From positions 84,054 through 148,053 of the forward strand of contig CACMQN010000002.1 of NCBI GenBank assembly GCA_902615855.1: DNA of 64,000 nucleotides. The letters are read 5' to 3'. Position numbers and translations under genes: made by a program. Below the pieces are notes generated by a model. The model was not told the origin of the DNA. It did no database searches and saw nothing but the letters and a program-made list of their open reading frames with translations. Positions 10,463 to 20,521 of this stretch are shown one piece after another. Every line of letters begins with the position of its first letter. Positions within the stretch are counted from its first letter, which is position 1. Origin of the DNA: an uncultured Candidatus Actinomarina sp. GTDB taxonomy: Bacteria; Actinomycetota; Acidimicrobiia; Actinomarinales; Actinomarinaceae.

Positions 10463-11190
10463 TAAGTCGTAAGTCCACCATCTATTGGTATTACTTGCCC
10501 TGTTATATATTCTGACTCATCTTTGCATAAAAAAGATACCATATTTGCAATATCTTCCGGCATACCCATGCGTTTTATTGAAAGTTGTTCTATAATATTT
10601 TCTTTATTTTCATCATTAATAAATGATGTCATGTCTGTTTCTATATATCCTGGGGCTATGACATTAGACGTAATTTTTCTGCTACCTACTTCTTTACTAA
10701 TTGATTTTGATAACCCAATCAAACCTGCCTTTGACGCAGCATAATTTGCTTGGCCTTGATTACCAGATATTCCCACAACAGAAGATATAAAAATTAACCT
10801 TCCCCATTTGTTTTTAATCATTTTTTTTATGGCTCTTTGAGTTGTATAGAAATTGCCAGTTAGGTTTGTTTGAATAACATCATTCCACTCATCATCCTTC
10901 ATTCTTGGTAATATATTGTCTTTTGTAATACCTGCATTATTTACCAAAATATCAACATTTTTGTATGTTTTTTCTATTAAGTTAAACGCCTCATCAACTG
11001 AATTTCTATCTGCAATATTTAATTGAACAGCAAGACTTTCACCACCTAATTTTTTTATTTCTTCTACGACTTCATCAGCCTTATCTTTAGAATTTGAGAA
11101 TCCCACAATAACTTGATAATTTTTTCCAAGCTCCAAGGCTATAGATTTTCCAATACCTCTTGAGGCACCTGTTACAAAAACTGTTTTCAT
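10462..11190 (-). CDS. fabG: 3-oxoacyl-ACP reductase
   Basis: SDR: TGASRGIG, NNAGITKDN, YAASKAG, ITGQVIPIDGG. Confidence 0.94.
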   Translation of the reverse strand: MKTVFVTGASRGIGKSIALELGKNYQVIVGFSNSKDKADEVVEEIKKLGGESLAVQLNIADRNSVDEAFNLIEKTYKNVDILVNNAGITKDNILPRMKDDEWNDVIQTNLTGNFYTTQRAIKKMIKNKWGRLIFISSVVGISGNQGQANYAASKAGLIGLSKSISKEVGSRKITSNVIAPGYIETDMTSFINDENKENIIEQLSIKRMGMPEDIANMVSFLCKDESEYITGQVIPIDGGLTT

Positions 11191-12281
11191 ATTTTGTCTA
11201 ATTTGTCTGGAACTTGATACTCAATAGCTCTTTTAATTGTGTCGGTTGCAGTTCCGTCAAAATCTGGAAGTTTTGCATCTGATTTGTTTATTGGAGTTAC
11301 ACGATCTCCTAACCGAACCGCACAAGCTCCCCATGCAAGACCAGCTCCCACAGCTGTAAAGACTGCAATTTCCCCACCTTTTATCTCACCTTCTTCAAGA
11401 GCATCTACAAATGCTGTTGGTATAGACGCTGCAGAAGTATTTCCGTATCGATGAACTTTTTTAATAGTAGTTGCATTAGGAAGTCCAAGTTTTTTTTCGA
11501 GAGCTTCAACTATCCTAATATTTGCTTGATGTGGAATAAAAATGTCTACATCTTCTTTTGACAACCCTGATTTTTCTATAGCTTCTGCTGATGCTTGTGC
11601 CATTGCTCTAACACCAGATTTAAATATTTCCTGTCCATCAAAAGTCCAACGCACTCTAGCTGCTTCGTCAGGATTAAACCTATCCATTGCTGAACCAAAA
11701 TTAGGAATTTCTAAGATTTCTAAATTGTCCGAACTTAAGCCATTTGAAAAAGAATATATTTCACCATCTGATTCATTTTTACTTTCTTCAATAACCACTG
11801 CACCTGCACCATCACCAAAAAGCACAGCGGTGTTTCTATCAGACCAATCAAGCAACCAAGTAATATGCTCTGCCCCTATTACCAAAGCTCTTTTATAAAG
11901 ATTACTTTCAACGAATGCTTTTCCTTGCTCAAGTGCATACAGAAAACCTGCACAAGCAGCATTTACGTCATAGACAGAAGCATTTACAGCACCAAGTTTT
12001 TTTTGAACGTGAGCTGCTGCAGAGGGAACAATGCTATCTGGAGTACATGTAGCTAAGATTACAACATCAATGTCTTTTGGATTTAAACCTGCACAGGCTA
12101 TTGCATGTTTACCAGCAATTTCAGCCATATCTGATGTGTTTACATGGCTAAATCTTCGTTCCTTTACACCTGTTCTTTGTTGAATCCACTCATCAGAAGT
12201 ATCAACAAATTTTGATAAATCATCGTTAGTCATAATGTTATCGGGCGTGCATTTACCCCATCCTGTTATTGCTGATTTCAA
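11187..12281 (-). CDS. fabH: Beta-ketoacyl-ACP synthase III
   Basis: TSDEWIQQRTGVKERR, DVNAACAGFLYAL, FIPHQANIRI, RYGNTSAASIP. Confidence 0.95.
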   Translation of the reverse strand: MKSAITGWGKCTPDNIMTNDDLSKFVDTSDEWIQQRTGVKERRFSHVNTSDMAEIAGKHAIACAGLNPKDIDVVILATCTPDSIVPSAAAHVQKKLGAVNASVYDVNAACAGFLYALEQGKAFVESNLYKRALVIGAEHITWLLDWSDRNTAVLFGDGAGAVVIEESKNESDGEIYSFSNGLSSDNLEILEIPNFGSAMDRFNPDEAARVRWTFDGQEIFKSGVRAMAQASAEAIEKSGLSKEDVDIFIPHQANIRIVEALEKKLGLPNATTIKKVHRYGNTSAASIPTAFVDALEEGEIKGGEIAVFTAVGAGLAWGACAVRLGDRVTPINKSDAKLPDFDGTATDTIKRAIEYQVPDKLDKI

Positions 12282-12290
12282 AATTTCCCC

Positions 12291-13196
12291 TTACTTTGAT
12301 GATTCTAAAGAGTTTATTACCTTTAAATCCTTATATGATATAGACTTTCGGACCATTCCTGCAGTTACATTTCCAGGGCCGATATGACACCATAAATCTG
12401 GATCTATATCATTGTTTACGAACTCAATTTGTTGGTTAAACAAAACTGAATTATCTATTTGATTCACAAGATTTTCTTTCAAAGTTGATACTTCAACTTT
12501 TTTTGCATCAACGTTCATATATACAGGAATCTTTCCTTCAGAGATATCAATTGAATTTAAAGTATCCTCAAGTGGTTTTTTTGCAGAGCTTACAATTTCA
12601 GTATGAAATGCTCCTGCTACTTCGAGTGGAATTACTCTTTTTGCGCTAAGTGCTTTTGGGTTAGACTTTAAGTAGTTCATGTCATCAATGTATGAACTAA
12701 TTACTATTTGTGAAGGATCATTAAAGTTTGATATCCATATTTGGATTCCTTGATTATTTAATTTTTCTATTTCTTTAATTGTTGTTTCCAAATCACTTGT
12801 TAAAACAGCTGCCATAGTTGTATTGGAATTTTCTACAGCTTTATGCATCTCCTCGCCTCTTACTGCTATTACTTTTAATGCATCTTTATAATCTAAATAT
12901 CCTGATAGACATAAAGCTGTATATTCCCCAAGAGAATGGCCGATAAGCGCAGCAGGTTTGCCTAAATTATTAATTGCCTCAATTCCGTAACAATAAGAGA
13001 CTGTGAAAATATAAGGTTGAGCAATATTTGTTTTTTTAATTATCTCAGGATCTTCCGAATTTATAATATCTTTTAGGCTCCATCCCAAAGTTTCTTCGAA
13101 AGTATTTATTAATAGATCGTCATACGTTTCAAGCAGCTCACTACCCATTCCTATTTCTTGAGAGCCTTGACCTGGAAACATTCCAACCCACTGCAT
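12291..13196 (-). CDS. fabD: Malonyl-CoA:ACP transacylase
   Basis: FPGQGSQEIGMG, GHSLGEYTAL, AFHTEIV. Confidence 0.93.
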   Translation of the reverse strand: MQWVGMFPGQGSQEIGMGSELLETYDDLLINTFEETLGWSLKDIINSEDPEIIKKTNIAQPYIFTVSYCYGIEAINNLGKPAALIGHSLGEYTALCLSGYLDYKDALKVIAVRGEEMHKAVENSNTTMAAVLTSDLETTIKEIEKLNNQGIQIWISNFNDPSQIVISSYIDDMNYLKSNPKALSAKRVIPLEVAGAFHTEIVSSAKKPLEDTLNSIDISEGKIPVYMNVDAKKVEVSTLKENLVNQIDNSVLFNQQIEFVNNDIDPDLWCHIGPGNVTAGMVRKSISYKDLKVINSLESSK

Positions 13197-13198
13197 GA

Positions 13199-13576
13199 TT
13201 AATTGTCCTTTTCTGAGATAGCAAATGCTATTGCATTTTCATTCTCATGTGAAAGTGATATATGAATATTTGTAATATTTTTTTCTTTTACAGTAGCTGA
13301 TGCTCTACCAAAGGTGTTAATTGTTGGCTTACCTCCACCCGTAACTTCTATATCTTTCCAACTTATTTCTCTCCATCCTTTCCCTAAAGATTTCATTACA
13401 GCTTCTTTTGCTGCAAACCTTACCCCTAGCCTTTTTGATGGATCTGAAAATCTTTTTGCATATTTAATTTCTTGTTCAGTAAAACATCTTTTCAAGAATT
13501 TATCTTCAGATTTGTTCAATAATCTTTTTACTCTTTTGAGATCAACTTGGTCTACCCCAATACCATAAATACTCAT
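13199..13576 (-). CDS. acpS: Holo-ACP synthase
   Basis: GIGVDQVDLKRV, RFAAKEAVMKSLG, ISLSHENENAIAFA. Confidence 0.93.
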   Translation of the reverse strand: MSIYGIGVDQVDLKRVKRLLNKSEDKFLKRCFTEQEIKYAKRFSDPSKRLGVRFAAKEAVMKSLGKGWREISWKDIEVTGGGKPTINTFGRASATVKEKNITNIHISLSHENENAIAFAISEKDN

Positions 13577-13578
13577 AT

Positions 13579-15267
13579 CTATCCTATTTCAACCAATATA
13601 TCGCCCTTATTTACAGGCTGTCCTTTTTTTATATTAAATTCCTTGATAACTCCACCAATTGGTGCAGTAACAACATTTTCCATTTTCATAGCTTCTAAAA
13701 CAAACAAGGAATCTCCTTTTTTTACTTTTTTCCCTTTCTTTGTCATCGTATCCATAATTGTTCCTTGCATATCTGCTTTGATAATCCCGGGATTTCTTAT
13801 ATTTCCAGTTAGATCCATACCAATTTTTTTAGGTCTTTGGGGTGCCAGTGATTGACTTTCATTATCGTCAAGAGAAATATTAACCTTACTTGGTCTATCA
13901 CTAATTATTTCTTCTTCAGAAATATCTTTAATTTTAAAATTTTCTTCCAAAAATTTAACATGTATCTGACTTTCTTTAAATTCTTTTGTAGATATCACTT
14001 GTGAAAGTAAAGAAATTGTCGTTGGTATCCCACCAATTATGTACTCATCTAAGCATCGTTTTCCTTTAGAGATAGCTTCTTCTCTAGACACTCCCCAAAC
14101 AATTAATTTAGAAATTAGATTGTCATAAAAATGTGATATTGATGTACCAGTTTTTACCCACCCATCAACCCTTACACCATTGCCCATTGGTTCTCTGTAT
14201 TCGGTAATTATTCCAGGTGTAGGTAAAAAGTTATTGGCAGGGTCTTCTGCGTTTATCCTAAACTCTATGCTGTGCCCTCTTGCTTCTGTTTCAAAATCTT
14301 CTAAAGAATTACCAAGCGCAATTTTTATTTGTTCTTTAACTAGATCAATTCCATATCTCATTTCTGTTACCGTATGCTCAACTTGCAATCTTGTATTCAT
14401 TTCTAAAAAATAAAAGTTTTCATCATTATCAGCTAAAAATTCTACTGTACCTGCATTAACGTAATTTGACGACTTAGCAATCATGAGTGTTGCTTTTTTT
14501 AACTCTTCTTTTCCAAATTCAGACAACCATACGGGAGGACTTTCTTCTATTAGTTTTTGGTTCCTTCTTTGCAATGAACAATCTCTTTCACCGAGATAAA
14601 CATGATTTCCATATTTATCACTTAATATTTGAGTTTCAACATGTCTCGCTGGTTTTATAAATTTTTCAACATAAATTTGATCTGATCCAAAATATGCTTC
14701 GCTTTCACGTTTTACAATCTCATAATTTTGATTTAATTCTTCCTCATTATTTACAATTCTTAAACCTTTTCCTCCACCTCCATGAGCTGCTTTTAGCGCA
14801 ACTGGGTAGCCAAAGGTAGAGGCATCTTTTAATGCTTCTCTTTTTGTTCTGGATGGTTTCAATTGACCAGGGACAGGCACTAAACCAGCTTTAGAAATTA
14901 ATTTTCTTGATTCAATTTTGTCTCCCATAGATTTGATTGTTTCTGGATTTGGACCTATCCAAATCACATCTTTCTTTTGAACTGCTTTTGCAAAATCAGC
15001 ATTTTCGGCCAGAAAACCATACCCTGGATGAACCAAGTCTGCTTTTGTCTCAATTACAGCTTTCATTAAATTTTTTAAGTTTCTGTAGCTATCAGCAGGA
15101 AGTGATCCTCCTAAATAAAATGACTCATCAGCACGTTTTACATGCAAAGAATCAGCATCAATATCTGAATAAACAGCAATTGCGTGCATGTCCATTTCTT
15201 TGACCGATCTGATTATTCTTAATGCAATCTCACCACGATTTGCAATTAGTACTCTTTTTTTAGTCAT
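13579..15267 (-). CDS. Acyl-CoA carboxylase alpha subunit (biotin carboxylase + BCCP)
   Basis: ANRGEIALRIIR, GGGGKGLRIV, EMNTRLQVEHTVTE, biotinyl site VLEAMKMENVV. Confidence 0.95.
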   Translation of the reverse strand: MTKKRVLIANRGEIALRIIRSVKEMDMHAIAVYSDIDADSLHVKRADESFYLGGSLPADSYRNLKNLMKAVIETKADLVHPGYGFLAENADFAKAVQKKDVIWIGPNPETIKSMGDKIESRKLISKAGLVPVPGQLKPSRTKREALKDASTFGYPVALKAAHGGGGKGLRIVNNEEELNQNYEIVKRESEAYFGSDQIYVEKFIKPARHVETQILSDKYGNHVYLGERDCSLQRRNQKLIEESPPVWLSEFGKEELKKATLMIAKSSNYVNAGTVEFLADNDENFYFLEMNTRLQVEHTVTEMRYGIDLVKEQIKIALGNSLEDFETEARGHSIEFRINAEDPANNFLPTPGIITEYREPMGNGVRVDGWVKTGTSISHFYDNLISKLIVWGVSREEAISKGKRCLDEYIIGGIPTTISLLSQVISTKEFKESQIHVKFLEENFKIKDISEEEIISDRPSKVNISLDDNESQSLAPQRPKKIGMDLTGNIRNPGIIKADMQGTIMDTMTKKGKKVKKGDSLFVLEAMKMENVVTAPIGGVIKEFNIKKGQPVNKGDILVEIG

Positions 15268-15273
15268 AAAAAT

Positions 15274-15813
15274 TTATTTTAACTTTTGAGCAATTCCAAT
15301 TGCTAAACTTGCTTTAATTAAATCTCCAATAATAAATGGAACAACACCAATACTGATAGCTTCAACTATGGAAATGTTTAATGTAATCATCAAACCCAGA
15401 ACTCCACATATATAAATTGCTAGAGTTCCAGTAGCTATACCCACGGTTGGTTTTTGTGACATATTTCCAATTATTTGTGCAGCAATAAAAAAACCAATTA
15501 TATAACCAATTGTTGGACTTTTTAATATAGCTAAGCCAGCAACACTTCCTGAGAAAAAAGGAAAACCTGCAAGACCTGTAAATAAATATAAAATCATACT
15601 GAACGAACCAAACCTACTTCCAAGAAGTAAGCCTGATAAAATAACAACAAAAGTCTGCGCTGTTATAGGTACTGGAGTAAATGGTAGTTCAAATCTTATC
15701 TGTGCACTAAGTGCAGTTAAAATCGCAAAACCAAAAGATAAAAATAAGTTTCTTGTCAATGAGCCTTTTTCAACCCAAGCTATTGATATATTTTTAGAGG
15801 GGAATGTTTCCAT
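15274..15813 (-). CDS. bioY: BioY biotin transporter S-component
   Basis: FTPVPITAQTFVVILSGLLLGSRFG... conserved BioY segment; hydrophobic; lies between carboxylase genes. Confidence 0.9.
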   Translation of the reverse strand: METFPSKNISIAWVEKGSLTRNLFLSFGFAILTALSAQIRFELPFTPVPITAQTFVVILSGLLLGSRFGSFSMILYLFTGLAGFPFFSGSVAGLAILKSPTIGYIIGFFIAAQIIGNMSQKPTVGIATGTLAIYICGVLGLMITLNISIVEAISIGVVPFIIGDLIKASLAIGIAQKLK

Positions 15814-17281
15814 GTTTGTCTCCTACATTTGTTTTATTTACAAGCTCTTTAAATGCTTCAGTAACAACTTTTCTAGTTTCACTTGGTTTTATTATTTTAT
15901 CTACTAATCCAAGTTTTGCCGCAATGTCAGGATTACTGAAGTTTTCATTGTATTCATCTACAAATTTTTGTTTTAGTTCTTCAGGGTTATCACTATCATT
16001 TAATTCTTTTCGATTAATTATATCTACTGCACCCTCTGCACCCATTACAGCAATTTCTGCAGTAGGCCATGCGAAAAGTTTGTCTGCTCCTATACCCATC
16101 GAATCCATAACTATATAAGCCCCACCATATGCCTTACGTATTACTACACAGACTCTTGGGACAGTAGCTTCAGAGTATGCATATAAAAGTTTTGCCCCAC
16201 TCCGAATAATTCCTCCATGTTCTTGCTCTACTCCTGGTAAAAATCCAGGCACATCTACGAGAGTTAGTAGAGGTATGTTAAATGCATCACAAAATCTTAC
16301 GAATCTTGACGCTTTTATGGATGAATTTATATCTAAAACTCCAGCAAGTTCCATTGGTTGATTAGCGATCACTCCAACTGTATTTCCGTTTATTCTTACA
16401 AATGAAGTGATGATATTTGGGGCATAGTTTGCATGAATTGGATACTGCTCTCCATCATCGACAATGTTATTAATAATCTCGTTCATATCATATGGCTGAT
16501 TTCTATGTTCTGGTATTAAGGACTCTAAAGAATCAACATTTCTTGATGGATCATCTTCCGTGATAAAATTTGGTGGCTTCTGATCTGATGATTGTGGAAA
16601 AAAACTAAGAAGGTATCTAACTTCTTCAAAAGCTTGTTCCTCTGTTTCGCAAACTTGATGACTCACTCCTGATCGAGTCCCATGTGCTTCAACACCACCA
16701 AGTTCTTCATAGGTTACTTCTTCTCCTGTAACAGTTTTTACTACATTAGGACCGGTTACATAAAGTTGACCAATATCTTTTACTTGGAATATGAAATCAG
16801 TTAGTGCTGGACTATAAACTGCTCCGCCAGCTGATGGACCTACAATTACAGATATTTGTGGAATTTTTCCAGAAGCTTCGACATTTTTTTTGAATATTTG
16901 TGCATAACCATATAAAGAAGAGATTCCTTCTTGAATCCTTGCTCCACCTGAATCTTTAATTCCTATTACTGGAGCTTTTGCTTCAAGAGCAAGGTCCATT
17001 ATTCTTAAAATTTTCTTAGCAACTATTTCGCCAAGGCTTCCACCCATGACAGAAAAATCTTCAGAGAAAACATAAACAGGCCTTCCATGAATTGTCCCAG
17101 ATCCAGTAACTACAGCTTCACCATCAGGATTTTGTTCTGATACAACATTTTGATCAATTTCAGAAAAGGAACCTTCATCTAAAACTAAATTAATCCTTTC
17201 ATAGGCGGTTAATTTTCCTTTTGGATGCTGAATTTTTTTTGCTTTTTCATTGCGTACGTCAGCTAAATTTTCTTCCAACAT
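15794..17281 (-). CDS. Acyl-CoA carboxylase carboxyltransferase (beta) subunit
   Basis: SGGARIQEGISSLYGYAQIF, DVPGFLPGVEQEHGGIIRSGAKLLYAYSEATVP; start chosen at internal ATG (MLEENLADVR) because the 17380 start adds a non-homologous N-terminus overlapping birA. Confidence 0.94.
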   Translation of the reverse strand: MLEENLADVRNEKAKKIQHPKGKLTAYERINLVLDEGSFSEIDQNVVSEQNPDGEAVVTGSGTIHGRPVYVFSEDFSVMGGSLGEIVAKKILRIMDLALEAKAPVIGIKDSGGARIQEGISSLYGYAQIFKKNVEASGKIPQISVIVGPSAGGAVYSPALTDFIFQVKDIGQLYVTGPNVVKTVTGEEVTYEELGGVEAHGTRSGVSHQVCETEEQAFEEVRYLLSFFPQSSDQKPPNFITEDDPSRNVDSLESLIPEHRNQPYDMNEIINNIVDDGEQYPIHANYAPNIITSFVRINGNTVGVIANQPMELAGVLDINSSIKASRFVRFCDAFNIPLLTLVDVPGFLPGVEQEHGGIIRSGAKLLYAYSEATVPRVCVVIRKAYGGAYIVMDSMGIGADKLFAWPTAEIAVMGAEGAVDIINRKELNDSDNPEELKQKFVDEYNENFSNPDIAAKLGLVDKIIKPSETRKVVTEAFKELVNKTNVGDKHGNIPL

Positions 17282-17345
17282 GCCCAACTTTCTTATTATT
17301 ATTAATCTATATATTTGACCTATGTATTTGTAAAGAAGTAACACT

Positions 17346-18002
17346 ATGAAATCTATTTTTTTTGATGAAATTGATAACACTCAAGACTTTGCTATAAAAG
17401 AATTTAAAGAAGAGCCACTTTTGATAGCAAGTAAAGCACAGACATCTGGTCGTGGTACTAATCAAAATAAGTGGAAAAATGCTGATCAAAGTTTGGCAAC
17501 TTCATTAGTTTTTAATAAACAAATTGTTAATTTTACTAAAACACTTATCCCACTGTTGGCTGGCTACTCATATGTTTCCATAATTAAAAATCAAAATCTA
17601 AAATTAAAATGGCCTAACGACATAATTTTTAATAATGACAAAGTTGGTGGAGTCCTTGTGGAAGAAAGCAATGATCTTATTTGCATTGGTTTAGGAATAA
17701 ATTATTTTTGGAAAAATCCCTCTATACCAGGAGCTAGTGGAATATACGAGGAAAAACAAGATAATCAAAAAATTTTTCAAGATGCTGAGGAATGGGGAAG
17801 AACAATCTTAAATTATATAATGAATGAGAATTTTAGTCTGAAAAGCTATACATCAAAACTCACTACTTTAGGGAAGCTTGTTGAATATCCTGAAGGTAGA
17901 GGTTGGGCTAAAGATATAAATTCGGATGGATCATTAATTATAAAAACACCATCAGGTGAACTATTAAATTTAACGTCTCCCTTAATAAGTGAAATAATAT
18001 AG
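17346..18002 (+). CDS. birA: Biotin--[acetyl-CoA-carboxylase] ligase (no HTH domain)
   Basis: QTSGRGTNQNKW, LKWPNDIIFNNDKVGGVLVE. Confidence 0.92.
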   Translation: MKSIFFDEIDNTQDFAIKEFKEEPLLIASKAQTSGRGTNQNKWKNADQSLATSLVFNKQIVNFTKTLIPLLAGYSYVSIIKNQNLKLKWPNDIIFNNDKVGGVLVEESNDLICIGLGINYFWKNPSIPGASGIYEEKQDNQKIFQDAEEWGRTILNYIMNENFSLKSYTSKLTTLGKLVEYPEGRGWAKDINSDGSLIIKTPSGELLNLTSPLISEII

Positions 18003-18027
18003 TTATCATTAATTCTTGAGAGGTTAA

Positions 18028-20121
18028 ATGAAACAGTTAGTTGTTGAAATAAATAATCCCGAACCAATATTATGGGAGACTCCAATTCCAAAGCCTGGTC
18101 CAGGGGAGATACTTATTAAAAATCATTATTCAGTTGTCTCAACTGGAACTGAAATAGCAGCAATTGAATCTGCTAATAAGTCTGTAACTGATAAATTACA
18201 AAATTCATCAAACATTGAGAAAGGTATTGAACTTCTTGAAAAAGAAGGAGTGAGAGCTGTTTGGAATGCTATATTCCCAAAAAATATATTGCCTATTCAA
18301 CTTGGTTATAGTTCATGTGGAAAAGTTGCAGAAATTGGAGAAAACGTAAAAAATTTTCATGTTGGTGACATGGTTGTTTCCAACGGTAATCATGCAGAAT
18401 ATGTTGTAGTAAATCAAAACTTATGTTCAAGGATTCCTGAAGACACAAATGAAAAAGAAGCAGCTTATACAGTCTTAGGTAGTATAGCTCTACATGGTCT
18501 ACGATTATCAGAAACTTCACTTGGATCAAGAATTGTTGTTGTAGGTTTGGGCATAGTTGGACAATTAGTATGCAGGTTAGGAGAAGCACAAGGATCAGAA
18601 GTCTTTGGTATTGATCCTGACGAAAGTAGAAGGGGAGATAGTAAAAACTTTTTTTCTACAATTAATGATCTACCCGTAGACGAAGTAGATTCGATAATTA
18701 TCACAGCTGCTTCTGACAGCAATGAACCAATTGAAGCTGCAACAAAAATTGCAAGGAATAAAGCAAAAATTGTTGTTATTGGAGATATTCCTTTAAATAT
18801 TTCAAGAAATGAGTTTTACTACAAAGAACTAGAGTTAGTTGTCTCAAAATCATATGGACCTGGAAGATATGATAAGCAGTATGAAGTTCTAGGAAATGAT
18901 TATCCAATTGAGTATGTCAGATGGACTGAAAATAGAAATTTTGAAGCTTTCTTAAAACTTTTATCTCAGGGTCAGATTACTGTTCAAGACTTAATTACTG
19001 AGGAAATTGATTTTTCTGAATCTTCTGAGATATACAATTCCTTTAATTCTGATCAAAGACCTTTGTCAGTGTTGCTCAGATATAATTTAAAAGCTGAACC
19101 AAAAATTCAATTTGAAAAAAATGATATTACTTCTGAAAACAACCAAAAAATTAAAATTGGAATAATTGGAGCAGGAAACTTTGCCTCAACAACAATTATT
19201 CCTTTATTGAAGGAATTAAGAAGGTCTTGTCAGATTTTAGGAGTTTCATCATCAGGAGGATTAAGTTCTGAAGTCCTTGCGAAAAATTTTAAAATCAAGA
19301 ATAAATACTCCACAGAAGACGAAATATTTGAATCAGATGAAATAGATGCTGTATTTATTCTTACTCAACATTTCAATCATGCTGATTTAGTTATCAAAGG
19401 AATAAACTCTGGTAAAGCTGTTTATGTAGAGAAACCATTGGCAATTGAAGTTGATTCAATAACAAAAATTGAAGAGGCTATGTACAATGCTGAAGATCCA
19501 AAAATTTTTCTTGGTTTTAATAGAAGATTTAGTGAAGCATCTAATTTTATAAAGGAAAAATTAAATAATTCACCTGCAAATGCGATAAATTTTAGGTTTA
19601 GTGTTCCAAAATTAGACAAAGACCACTGGACCAATATAAAGGAGATAGGTGGGGGAAGAATAGTTGGTGAAGCCATCCATGCAATTGACTTAGGTACATA
19701 TTTTTTTGACTCTCTACCACAAAGCATATCTTCCTACAGTCCAATAAACAAAGAAACTGATGAAGTTTATGACAATCAAGTCTTTATAAATATCAATTAC
19801 GCAAACGGCTCACATGCATCAGTACAATATTTTTCAGACACAAATTACAATTTATCTAAAGAAAGGCTAGAGATTCACGGAAGTGATAATTCATTTATTG
19901 TCGAAGATTTTCAACTTATGAGATATTTAATCGGATCAGATGATAAGAGCAAAGTATTCTCTGACGGTAAAGGTCATAAACAAGCTATTGAAACCTTTAT
20001 TAGTTATGTTAAAAATGAAATACCAAATCCATTTACATGGTTAGAAATTAAATCAGTATCAATTGCTGGTATATATGCTCAAAATTATCTAAATTCTGGA
20101 TCCCAAAAAAGTATTTTTTAA
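18028..20121 (+). CDS. Bi-domain oxidoreductase: zinc-type alcohol dehydrogenase fused to Gfo/Idh/MocA dehydrogenase
   Basis: N-half MDR fold (PKPGPGEILIKNHYSVVSTGTE, VVGLGIVGQLVCRL); C-half KIGIIGAGNFASTTIIPLL and VEKPLA. Confidence 0.9.
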   Translation: MKQLVVEINNPEPILWETPIPKPGPGEILIKNHYSVVSTGTEIAAIESANKSVTDKLQNSSNIEKGIELLEKEGVRAVWNAIFPKNILPIQLGYSSCGKVAEIGENVKNFHVGDMVVSNGNHAEYVVVNQNLCSRIPEDTNEKEAAYTVLGSIALHGLRLSETSLGSRIVVVGLGIVGQLVCRLGEAQGSEVFGIDPDESRRGDSKNFFSTINDLPVDEVDSIIITAASDSNEPIEAATKIARNKAKIVVIGDIPLNISRNEFYYKELELVVSKSYGPGRYDKQYEVLGNDYPIEYVRWTENRNFEAFLKLLSQGQITVQDLITEEIDFSESSEIYNSFNSDQRPLSVLLRYNLKAEPKIQFEKNDITSENNQKIKIGIIGAGNFASTTIIPLLKELRRSCQILGVSSSGGLSSEVLAKNFKIKNKYSTEDEIFESDEIDAVFILTQHFNHADLVIKGINSGKAVYVEKPLAIEVDSITKIEEAMYNAEDPKIFLGFNRRFSEASNFIKEKLNNSPANAINFRFSVPKLDKDHWTNIKEIGGGRIVGEAIHAIDLGTYFFDSLPQSISSYSPINKETDEVYDNQVFININYANGSHASVQYFSDTNYNLSKERLEIHGSDNSFIVEDFQLMRYLIGSDDKSKVFSDGKGHKQAIETFISYVKNEIPNPFTWLEIKSVSIAGIYAQNYLNSGSQKSIF

Positions 20122-20189
20122 AATTAGCAAACTAAAAAATTAACAACGTTACTGTTACTTTGTCGTAAAGATATTACAAAAGGAAATAC

Positions 20190-20387
20190 ATGCCAAAAGG
20201 TAAAGTTAAATGGTTTAATAAAACTAAAGGTTATGGTTTTATTGAACCTGAAGAAGGCGACAAAGACGTCTTTGTTCATATTTCTGCAGTAAAGAATTCA
20301 GGAATGGAAGATCTTGAAGAAGGTCAAGAGCTTGAATTTGAAATTGTAGAAAATAACGGTAAAACTTCAGCAGAAAATTTAAAGTAA
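20190..20387 (+). CDS. cspA: Cold-shock protein
   Basis: [30 protein letters not shown]. Confidence 0.96.
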   Translation: MPKGKVKWFNKTKGYGFIEPEEGDKDVFVHISAVKNSGMEDLEEGQELEFEIVENNGKTSAENLK

Positions 20388-20395
20388 AACTCTAG

Positions 20396-20468
20396 CGGCC
20401 ACGGCAGGATTCGAACCTGCGACACCAGGTTTAGGAAACCTGTGCTCTATCCCCTGAGCTACGCGGCC
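20396..20468 (-). tRNA. tRNA-Arg (anticodon CCT)
   Basis: Acceptor GGCCGCG/CGTGGCC, anticodon arm CAGGT-TTCCTAA-ACCTG, T-arm GCAGG-TTCGAAT-CCTGC; CCA not encoded. Confidence 0.95.
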
Positions 20469-20521
20469 ATAAAAAATAGGTTAAACTAATTTCATAAATA
20501 ACTATATACAAAAGGATTAAG

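Noticed and set aside
10263-10472. Ser-rich ORF antisense to acpP
   Set aside because: Low-complexity complement of the acidic ACP codons; no start signals.
11239-11898. Plus-strand ORFs antisense to fabH
   Set aside because: Shadow ORFs of fabH without independent support.
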